Assembly (NCBI GenBank): GCA_003645735.1
Contig: QNBQ01000018.1
Span: 1-11,684 of the forward strand
Direction of reading: 5' to 3'
DNA from: Candidatus Poribacteria bacterium
Lineage (GTDB): Bacteria; Poribacteria; WGA-4E; B28-G17
Length of the DNA: 11,684 nt
Position numbers and translations under genes: made by a program. A model generated the notes under the pieces. The model was not told the DNA's origin. It did not search any database and worked only from the letters and a program-made list of their open reading frames with translations. Shown piece after piece: positions 6,062-11,684 of the stretch; position 1 is the first letter of the stretch, and each line of letters begins with the position of its first letter.

Positions 6062-6620
6062 GCTTCGCCCTGATGCAACGGGCGAAGATGTGATCCAGGA
6101 CGAGGTGGATGTCCTCCACGGGGCCGTATCTGTCGCTCGCGACCACTATGCTGTGGTCTGCCATCTTCGCCAGCTTGCCGCCGCCGAAGCCTGTCAAACC
6201 TAGGACGGGGCAGCCGATCGATTTGGCGTATTCGGCTGCCCTGAGCACGTTGGGCGAGTTGCCGCTGGCGCTTATCGCTATGAGCAGATCGCCCGGCCTC
6301 ATCAAGTTTCTGAGCTGCTGGACGAAGATCTCCTCGTAGGAGGTGTCGTTCGCCCAGGCGGTCAGGAGCGCGATGTTGTCGGCCAAGCTCAGCACCCTCA
6401 GCCTCTCCCTCCCCTCCGTCGAGGTCCCCTTGCCGAGGTCGCAGGCGAAATGCGCGGCGGTCGATGCGCTGCCGCCGTTTCCTATCACGAAGATCGTCCC
6501 TCCCCTCTCATACGCCTCCCATATCATCTCGACCGCCCTTTCGATCTCCTCCGCCTTCAGGGAGTTAAGCGCTGATTTCAGCTCGTCCAGGTATCCGGTT
6601 ATGATCTCCCTGAGGCTCAT
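6045..6620 (-). CDS. gmhA: SIS-domain sugar isomerase, GmhA-like (sedoheptulose 7-phosphate isomerase family)
   Basis: A 191-residue single SIS domain, the usual GmhA length. GmhA converts sedoheptulose 7-phosphate to D-glycero-D-manno-heptose 7-phosphate, the first step to ADP- or GDP-heptose. Seen: phosphate-binding [12 protein letters not shown] (47-58), NDTSYEEIF (91-99), [13 protein letters not shown] (116-128), LTGFGGG (142-148), and the C-terminal EDIH (169-172). In HFACDL (57-62) Asp61 stands where I align the catalytic Glu of E. coli-type GmhA. Start: ATG overlaps the stop of the ROK gene (ATGA) and has GGGAGG seven bases before it. Last gene of the operon. Pairing with a kinase and nucleotidyltransferase supports an activated-sugar pathway, but the substitution leaves the substrate open. 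Confidence 0.8.
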   Translation of the reverse strand: MSLREIITGYLDELKSALNSLKAEEIERAVEMIWEAYERGGTIFVIGNGGSASTAAHFACDLGKGTSTEGRERLRVLSLADNIALLTAWANDTSYEEIFVQQLRNLMRPGDLLIAISASGNSPNVLRAAEYAKSIGCPVLGLTGFGGGKLAKMADHSIVVASDRYGPVEDIHLVLDHIFARCIRAKLSSPR

Positions 6621-7606
6621 CGCTCCGCCTCCCTCAGCCGATCCAGGTTGCTTATAACCAGGGATACCGCCGCCAGATCGCCCACGTATTCGCCCAGCTG
6701 GGCGGGGAGGATCTTGACGGCGCTCGCCGCCCTCTCCATCGCCATCCGCCTGACCGTCCGCCTTATCGGCTCAAGCAGCAGGTCGCCCGCCGCCACCGCT
6801 ATCGTCCCGATTATCACCACCTCGGGGTTGAGGATGTTGACCATGTTGGCTATCCCCCAGCCCATATACCAGCCGGTCTCCTCGATCAGCTTCAGCGCGA
6901 GCTTATCGCCCTTTTTAGCCGCCTCGACCACGTGTTCGCTTTTGACCTCCTCGATCCGCCCCCCGGCAAGTTCGAGGATCAGGGTGTCGGGGTTCGATTT
7001 CACCGCCTCCCTCGCCCGCCTGGCGATGGCCGGCCCCGAGCAGAGCGCCTCCAGGCATCCCCTTTTGCCGCAGCCGCAGGGCGGGCCGTCGGGCAGGAGT
7101 ATCTGATGGCCCACCTCCCCCGCCGTGTCGTTGGCGCCGTGGTAGATCTTCCCGTCGATGACTATCCCGCCGCCTATGCCCGTGCCCATCGTCATGTAGA
7201 CCACGTAGCTGTAGCCCCTCCCGGCGCCGAACATCCACTCGGCAAGCGCGCCGGCGTTGGCGTCGTTCTCGACTATCGCCGGAAGCCCCAGCTCCGATTC
7301 GACTATCGATTTGAGCGGCACGGCGTCCCATCCGGGCAGGTTCGGCGGGGAGTAGACGATACCGGTCTTCGTGTCGAGCGGGCCGCCGCAGCTCACCCCC
7401 ACCCCGACGATCCGATCCGCAGTCACGCCCGCCTCCTCCATCAGCCTGCGGCTCATCCGTATCAGCTTCGATATGACGTGATCCGGCCCCTTCTCCGCCT
7501 CCGTAGGCTCCCTCACCTTCCTGAGTATGTTCCCCTTCAGATCCGAGAGGACGACCGCCAGCTTCGTCCCCCCTATGTCCATCCCCAGTATCAGATCCCT
7601 CTCCAT
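6617..7606 (-). CDS. ROK family sugar kinase
   Basis: A 329-residue cytoplasmic ATP-dependent hexose kinase of the ROK family. Seen: ATP phosphate loop DIGGTK (10-15); catalytic Asp115 in ENDANAGALAEW; second phosphate motif GTGIGGG (141-147); sugar-binding GEVGH (163-167); and the ROK zinc site H167, C177, C179, C184 in CGCGKRGCLE. No N-terminal helix-turn-helix is present, so this is a kinase rather than a NagC/XylR-type repressor. All catalytic residues are intact. The closest known functions are glucokinase and N-acetylhexosamine or mannose kinases; the sugar cannot be told. It starts 15 bases after the MazG-like gene behind GGAGGT and overlaps the SIS gene by four bases, so the two are translationally coupled. 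Confidence 0.92.
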   Translation of the reverse strand: MERDLILGMDIGGTKLAVVLSDLKGNILRKVREPTEAEKGPDHVISKLIRMSRRLMEEAGVTADRIVGVGVSCGGPLDTKTGIVYSPPNLPGWDAVPLKSIVESELGLPAIVENDANAGALAEWMFGAGRGYSYVVYMTMGTGIGGGIVIDGKIYHGANDTAGEVGHQILLPDGPPCGCGKRGCLEALCSGPAIARRAREAVKSNPDTLILELAGGRIEEVKSEHVVEAAKKGDKLALKLIEETGWYMGWGIANMVNILNPEVVIIGTIAVAAGDLLLEPIRRTVRRMAMERAASAVKILPAQLGEYVGDLAAVSLVISNLDRLREAER

Positions 7607-7621
7607 CCCCTTACCTCCGGC

Positions 7622-7930
7622 TCAGCATCGACACGGTTTGGAGCCGCATTTGGGACAGCCGCGGGCGTATCTCTGGGCCGCCTCCTCCATGTCCACGCCC
7701 AACAAGCTGGCCAGCGTCGTCAGCCAGGCGAACACGTCGCTGAACTCCTCCATCAGCCTCGTCTTATCCCCCTTCCCGAGTTGCCACCTCTTCACCTCCT
7801 TGGCCAGCTCGCCGACCTCCTCGACGAACCAGACGAATGTCCCTTCAACGCCCCTGCGGCTGTCCCTCTCGAAGTAGATCTCCTCTATGAGCTTCTGAAA
7901 CTCCCTGATACCTTTGACCCTACCATCCAT
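7622..7930 (-). CDS. MazG-like nucleotide pyrophosphohydrolase with cysteine-rich tail
   Basis: A 102-residue all-helical protein of the MazG/all-alpha NTP-PPase superfamily, which hydrolyses (d)NTPs to NMP and pyrophosphate with magnesium. The metal motif is EEVGE (37-41) followed by EEFSD (61-65). This is a single MazG domain, much shorter than E. coli MazG. The last 12 residues, CPKCGSKPCRC (92-102), carry four cysteines and may bind zinc. ATG 7930 overlaps the upstream gene's end by 11 bases; the ribosome site GGAGAG is very close to the ATG, so translation may depend on coupling. Substrate is unknown; dNTP-pool cleaning is the usual guess. Confidence 0.85.
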   Translation of the reverse strand: MDGRVKGIREFQKLIEEIYFERDSRRGVEGTFVWFVEEVGELAKEVKRWQLGKGDKTRLMEEFSDVFAWLTTLASLLGVDMEEAAQRYARGCPKCGSKPCRC

Positions 7931-9293
7931 ATCTCTCCGGCCCCCACTCCTTCCTCACAAGCTCCTGTTTTGCGAGGATCATCGTCCTGCTGGGCAGATC
8001 CTCGTAGAGTATCACGCCGGGGCCCACCACGCTGTAGGAGCCTATCTTGCATCCCGGCATGATGATTGCGTTGACGCCCGTTCTGCAGAACTCGCCGATG
8101 TAGACGGCGTTGGCGCCCACGGGCGGGATTTCACGCCGCCTCTTGACGGTGTGAACGGTCTCGCCGTCGTCGAACCTGAGCGTGCCGCAGACGGTGGCCG
8201 CCCCTATGTCGGTGGCCGTCCCGATCACACCGAACATCTCGCAATAGTGGTAGAGGTAAACCTTGTCCATCATAACCCCGCTCATCTCGGCTCCGTGCCC
8301 GACTATGCACCTTTTCCCCACGCACGTGTGGCCCGTTATCAGCGAGTAATCCCTCACGCGCGACCCATCCCCTATCATTATCGTCCCCCTCAGGATCGCC
8401 CCGTTGGTGATCTCGACGTTCTCCCCGGCGATCAGCGTCCCCTCGACCACGACCCTCGGCCCTATCCTGCTTCCCCTTCCCAGCACGACCTTCCCGTTTA
8501 TCTCCGCCGAGCCGTGTATCTCGGCGCCGGGGGCTATCTCGTCCCCTTCGAGCTTCCGGGACAGGTAATCGACCAGCCTCGCGTTGGCCTCAAGCAGATG
8601 CCAGGGTTTATCGACGTCGACGAGGAACTCCCGACACTCCACCGCCAGAACCTCGACCCCCTCGTCGATCATCAGCCCGATCGACTGGGCCAGCTCGGCC
8701 TCAGGGGGAGGCATGCCCCCCACCGGCACGTCGGTCACCAGGCCGGGGTTCCTCAGGACGTATCTCCAGGCCGAGGGTTTAAAGGCGTATACGCCGCAGA
8801 GCCGGTGCGATCCGCCGCGCGGGTGTCCCTCTATCCCCGTCAGCTTCTCCCCTGAAAGCTTCGCGCATATCCAGTCGTTGGGCCTCTCGCCTTCGAGCCT
8901 CTGGACGAGCGCCGCCGCCTCGGCGCCGCTCCGCTCGAACGAATCGATCAGCCCCCTCAGGTTCTCCTCCGCCGTGACGATATCCCCGTAGACGACCAGC
9001 ACGTCATCGTCGAAGCCGTTTGGGAAGGCTGTCAGCACCGCCGGCGCCGCCCCCTCCGGCTCCCTCTGTTCGACGAACTCCACGCCCTCTATATCGGCGA
9101 GCGCGCCGACGACCTGTTGTTTGTAGCGACCTACGACCGCCACGATCCGCTCAAATCCCAGCTTCTTGAGGTCTAAAGCCAGCCTTCTGACGATCGGGAC
9201 GTTGCCGACGGGCAAGGCGCACTTCTGCCTGAACTCGCCGTAGGGCCAGATCTTGCTCCCCGATCCGGCGGCCAGTATCAGGGCCGTCCTCAC
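7920..9293 (-). CDS. Sugar-1-phosphate nucleotidylyltransferase with left-handed beta-helix (GlmU-like)
   Basis: A 457-residue, two-domain protein. Residues 1-240 form a GT-A nucleotidyltransferase: LAAGSGSKIWPYGE (7-20), Lys24 in RQKCALPVG, YGD (102-104, metal Asp), and DVDKPWHL (226-233), a hallmark of sugar nucleotidyltransferases. Residues 251-440 form a hexapeptide-repeat left-handed beta-helix whose late part (IGTATDIGAAT, then VYIGEFCRTGVNAIIMPGCKIG split over coils) resembles the acetyltransferase helix of GlmU and archaeal GlmU-like enzymes; His349 lies near the position of the catalytic His. It probably activates a sugar 1-phosphate and may also acetylate it. The start is GTG 9293, with GGAGGG seven bases before it. 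The nucleotide-binding loop is unusual (K for R, W and Y inserted). Confidence 0.82.
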   Translation of the reverse strand: MRTALILAAGSGSKIWPYGEFRQKCALPVGNVPIVRRLALDLKKLGFERIVAVVGRYKQQVVGALADIEGVEFVEQREPEGAAPAVLTAFPNGFDDDVLVVYGDIVTAEENLRGLIDSFERSGAEAAALVQRLEGERPNDWICAKLSGEKLTGIEGHPRGGSHRLCGVYAFKPSAWRYVLRNPGLVTDVPVGGMPPPEAELAQSIGLMIDEGVEVLAVECREFLVDVDKPWHLLEANARLVDYLSRKLEGDEIAPGAEIHGSAEINGKVVLGRGSRIGPRVVVEGTLIAGENVEITNGAILRGTIMIGDGSRVRDYSLITGHTCVGKRCIVGHGAEMSGVMMDKVYLYHYCEMFGVIGTATDIGAATVCGTLRFDDGETVHTVKRRREIPPVGANAVYIGEFCRTGVNAIIMPGCKIGSYSVVGPGVILYEDLPSRTMILAKQELVRKEWGPERYGW

Positions 9294-9326
9294 CGCTCGT
9301 CCCTCCGGGAAAGGGATCAGGGGATA

Positions 9327-10100
9327 TTATAACCGATGCAGCAGCAGCTTCGCCAGGGCGGCGACGAGGGCGACGCAGAGGCAGTAGTAGCCGAAGAGCT
9401 GGAACTTCCCCCTCCTGAGCGATGAGAGGAGCAGCTTTATGGCGGCGTATCCCGATATGAAGGCGGCGGATGTCCCTATCAGCAGCGAGCTTAAGGGGAG
9501 GCCCGAGGCGGTAGCATCCCTCATCTCAAGCGCCGAGGCGCCCAGGATGGCGGGTATGGCCAACAGGAAGGAGAACCTGGCCGCCTCATCCGATCTGATG
9601 CCGATCAGCATTCCGGTCGAGATGGTCAGCCCCGACCTCGATATGCCCGGCATGACGGCCAGGCCCTGTGCGACGCCTATCCCCAACGCCTTGAGCGGAC
9701 TGACCTTCCCCTCGGAGCCGCGGGACAGCTTGGATGAGGTGATCAGGACGATGCCGGTGACGGCCAGCATCCCGGCCACGAGGTAGACGTTCGTCATCGC
9801 CGCTTCAACGGCGCCCTTCAGCCCGACCCCTATGATCGCCGTCGGGACGGTGCCGATCGCTATGCCGATGAGCGTCCTCATATCCCTGCCGCGCAGCAGG
9901 TCGGCCACATCCCTGTGGAAGACGGCGAGCACGGCGATGAGCGTCCCCAAATGCAGCATCACGTCGAAGAAGAGCTGGGGCTCTTTGAAGCCTAGAAGGT
10001 GCTGGGCGAGGGCGAGGTGGCCGGAGCTGCTTATGGGGAGGAACTCCGTCAACCCCTGAACCAATCCCAACACGGCCGCCTTCAACGGGTTCACCGTCAC
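9327..10100 (-). CDS. uppP: Undecaprenyl-diphosphatase UppP (BacA)
   Basis: A 257-residue integral membrane phosphatase that recycles undecaprenyl diphosphate to undecaprenyl phosphate, the lipid carrier for peptidoglycan and surface glycans. Both family signatures are intact: QGLTEFLPISSSGHL (15-29, with E19, S24-S26, H28) and PGISRSG (151-157, with catalytic R155). About eight hydrophobic segments fill the rest; length is normal. GTG 10100 overlaps the RNase J stop (GTGA); the GTG at 10094 is an equally possible start with AAGGTG before it. The next gene begins 33 bases after the stop. Such coupling suits a shared envelope role with the sugar-activating genes downstream. Confidence 0.95.
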   Translation of the reverse strand: MTVNPLKAAVLGLVQGLTEFLPISSSGHLALAQHLLGFKEPQLFFDVMLHLGTLIAVLAVFHRDVADLLRGRDMRTLIGIAIGTVPTAIIGVGLKGAVEAAMTNVYLVAGMLAVTGIVLITSSKLSRGSEGKVSPLKALGIGVAQGLAVMPGISRSGLTISTGMLIGIRSDEAARFSFLLAIPAILGASALEMRDATASGLPLSSLLIGTSAAFISGYAAIKLLLSSLRRGKFQLFGYYCLCVALVAALAKLLLHRL

Positions 10101-11684
10101 ACCTTCATCACGACCGGTATGACCATGGGCCGGCTGTCGACCTTCTTGGAGAAGAACCTCCTCAACGCCGTCCTTATCTCCTCCTGAACGGCGTTCATCT
10201 CCTCCTTCTCCTCGCGGCTCATTCCCTCAAGCAGGTCGATTATCAGCTTCTTGGCCTCCTCCATCAGGCCGTCCTCCGCACCCTCCGGGAGGAACCCCTT
10301 GGAGACCATGTCCGGCCCGGCCACGAGCTCCCCGTCGCCGTCCAGCACAACGATCGGTATGACCATCCCGTCGCGGGCCATCCGTTTCCTGTCGCGCAAC
10401 ACGACGTCCCCCACCCCGTCCACAGCCTTGCCGTCTATCAGGACCTTATCGGCGGGGATCGACCCGGCCAAGTAGCACTCCCCTTCCCTCAGGCTTATCA
10501 CATCCCCGTCCTGGGCGATCAGGATGTTTCGGGAGGGTATCCCTATCCCCTCGGCTATCCTGGCGTGGTGGACCAGCTGCCTGTATTCGCCGTGTATCGG
10601 GATGAAGTATTTCGGCCTGGTCAGGTTCAACATCAGCTTCAGCTCCTCCTGGTAGGCGTGTCCCGAGGCGTGGACGTTGGCTATCCGCTCGTAGTAGACG
10701 TCCGCCCCCCTTCTGTAGAGGTGGTTTATGATCCTGCCTATGGCCTTCTCATGTCCGGGGATGATCCTGGCGGAGATGATGACCGTATCGCCCTCCTCGA
10801 TCTTGAGCTTGTAGCTATCGGTGGCCATGAGGGATAGGGCCGACAGCGGCTCGCCCTGGCTGCCGGTGGTCATCACCATGACCTTCTCGGGCGGGAGGTT
10901 CATCACGCCCTTCAGGTCGACCGTCAGGTTTTCCGGCAGCCACAGATACCCTAGATCCCTGGCTATTCTGACGTTTTGGACCATCGATCTCCCGGCTATG
11001 GCGATGTATCTGCCGTGTTTGGCGGCGAGCTCGACGAACTGCTGTATCCTGAAGATGCTCGATGCGAACGTTGAGGCGAATATCCTGCCGCGGGAGGAGG
11101 CGAAGATGGCGTCAAGCTCGGGGAAGATGCTCCTTTCGGAGGGGGAGTATCCGGGCCGCTCGCTGTTTGTGCTGTCGGAGAGCAGAAGCAGAACACCATC
11201 CCTTCCCAGCTCGGCGAACCTGTGCAGATCCATCACCTGGCCGTCCACGGGGGTTTGATCGAGCTTGAAATCGCCGCTGTGGACGATCGTCCCGGCGGGG
11301 GTGTGGATGGCGAGGGCGACCGAGTCGGGTATGCTGTGGCAGACCCTTATGAACTCGATCTCAACCCCGCCCAGCTTTATCGAATCGCCGGGTTTGACCT
11401 CCTCCATCTCGACCTCGGTTATCCCGAACTCCCTGAGCTTGTCCTGGAGCAGGGTGAGGGTCAGCTTCGTCCCGTATATGGGCGCGGATATCCTGCGGAG
11501 CATGTAGGGCAGGCCGCCGATGTGGTCGTCGTGCCCGTGTGTGAGCACGATCCCCGCCAGCTTATCGCTCCTCTCGACCAGGTAGGAGATATCGGGTATG
11601 ATCAGGTCGATCCCCGGCATGTCGGGGTCGGGCAGCATCAGGCCGGCGTCGATCACGACGATCCCCTCGTCGGTCTCCACCAGC
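10097..11684 (-). CDS. rnj: Ribonuclease J (5' end off window)
   Basis: At least 529 residues are visible, with an estimated 25-35 N-terminal residues beyond the right edge; the frame is open to the edge and the GTG at 11680 lies inside the conserved first motif region, so it is not the start. RNase J is a zinc-dependent beta-CASP exo- and endoribonuclease for RNA turnover and maturation. Seen, counting from 11680: HGHDDH (48-53), CHSIPDS (114-120), HSGDFKLD (134-141), SDSTN (168-172), HASGHA and PIHGEYRQL of the beta-CASP region, then the usual C-terminal domain. All metal ligands look intact. Its stop overlaps the uppP start. Being first visible gene of the operon, it places the promoter outside this window. 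Confidence 0.95.
   Translation of the reverse strand, partial: LVETDEGIVVIDAGLMLPDPDMPGIDLIIPDISYLVERSDKLAGIVLTHGHDDHIGGLPYMLRRISAPIYGTKLTLTLLQDKLREFGITEVEMEEVKPGDSIKLGGVEIEFIRVCHSIPDSVALAIHTPAGTIVHSGDFKLDQTPVDGQVMDLHRFAELGRDGVLLLLSDSTNSERPGYSPSERSIFPELDAIFASSRGRIFASTFASSIFRIQQFVELAAKHGRYIAIAGRSMVQNVRIARDLGYLWLPENLTVDLKGVMNLPPEKVMVMTTGSQGEPLSALSLMATDSYKLKIEEGDTVIISARIIPGHEKAIGRIINHLYRRGADVYYERIANVHASGHAYQEELKLMLNLTRPKYFIPIHGEYRQLVHHARIAEGIGIPSRNILIAQDGDVISLREGECYLAGSIPADKVLIDGKAVDGVGDVVLRDRKRMARDGMVIPIVVLDGDGELVAGPDMVSKGFLPEGAEDGLMEEAKKLIIDLLEGMSREEKEEMNAVQEEIRTALRRFFSKKVDSRPMVIPVVMKV

Noticed and set aside
6932..8855. Long plus frames (6932-8062 and 7914-8855) across the ROK, MazG and nucleotidyltransferase genes
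   Set aside because: Pro/His/Arg-rich shadows that cross several well-supported minus genes.
6045..11684. Internal promoters or terminators within the minus-strand operon
   Set aside because: Intergenic gaps are 33 bases or less or negative, and I saw no convincing promoter pair or hairpin with T run.

Overview
The window is about 11.7 kb of GC-rich bacterial DNA (roughly 60% GC by eye). It uses AGG for arginine and ATA for isoleucine freely. Gene content (RNase J, UppP, a GmhA-type sugar isomerase, exported modular polysaccharide-active proteins, relics of a xylanase and of a CocE-type hydrolase) fits an uncultivated, carbohydrate-degrading bacterium with a complex envelope. Candidatus Poribacteria or a related lineage is my best guess, from general resemblance only. 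There is no rRNA, tRNA, CRISPR array, insertion sequence or phage gene.

Layout. (1) Bases 1-2599, minus: a large exported modular protein related to the PcRGLX/YetA-like (rhamnogalacturonan lyase-type) group, open to the left edge. (2) Bases 2600-2929: a 330-base divergent control region with two well-formed back-to-back promoters, two palindromes and a 25-codon signal-peptide-like leader ORF. (3) 2930-3709, plus: a sugar phosphate isomerase/epimerase. (4) 3710-3896: a hairpin-rich spacer with a doubtful small exported ORF on the minus strand. (5) 3897-4493, minus: an unrecognised 198-residue protein, divergent from (6) 4628-5617, plus: a URO-D superfamily protein; both have promoters in the 134-base gap. 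(7) 5618-6061: a gene graveyard with abutting remains of a GH10 xylanase, a CocE/NonD hydrolase and a dicarboxylate/amino acid symporter. (8) 6045-11684, minus: a tightly packed six-gene operon, transcribed in the order RNase J, UppP, sugar nucleotidyltransferase/left-handed beta-helix protein, MazG-like pyrophosphohydrolase, ROK sugar kinase, GmhA-like SIS isomerase. Its promoter lies beyond the right edge.

How the genes may work together. The operon's kinase, isomerase and nucleotidyltransferase would together make an activated sugar, and UppP recycles the undecaprenyl carrier on which such sugars are assembled, so an envelope-glycan role is likely. RNase J and MazG are housekeeping passengers or regulators. 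On the left, the divergent exported PcRGLX-like protein and the sugar isomerase/epimerase may share regulation and take part in uptake and breakdown of a plant- or algal-type polysaccharide. The sequence oddities most worth checking are the graveyard, the unclear 5' end of the PcRGLX-like gene, and the Glu-to-Gln change at a predicted metal ligand of the isomerase.
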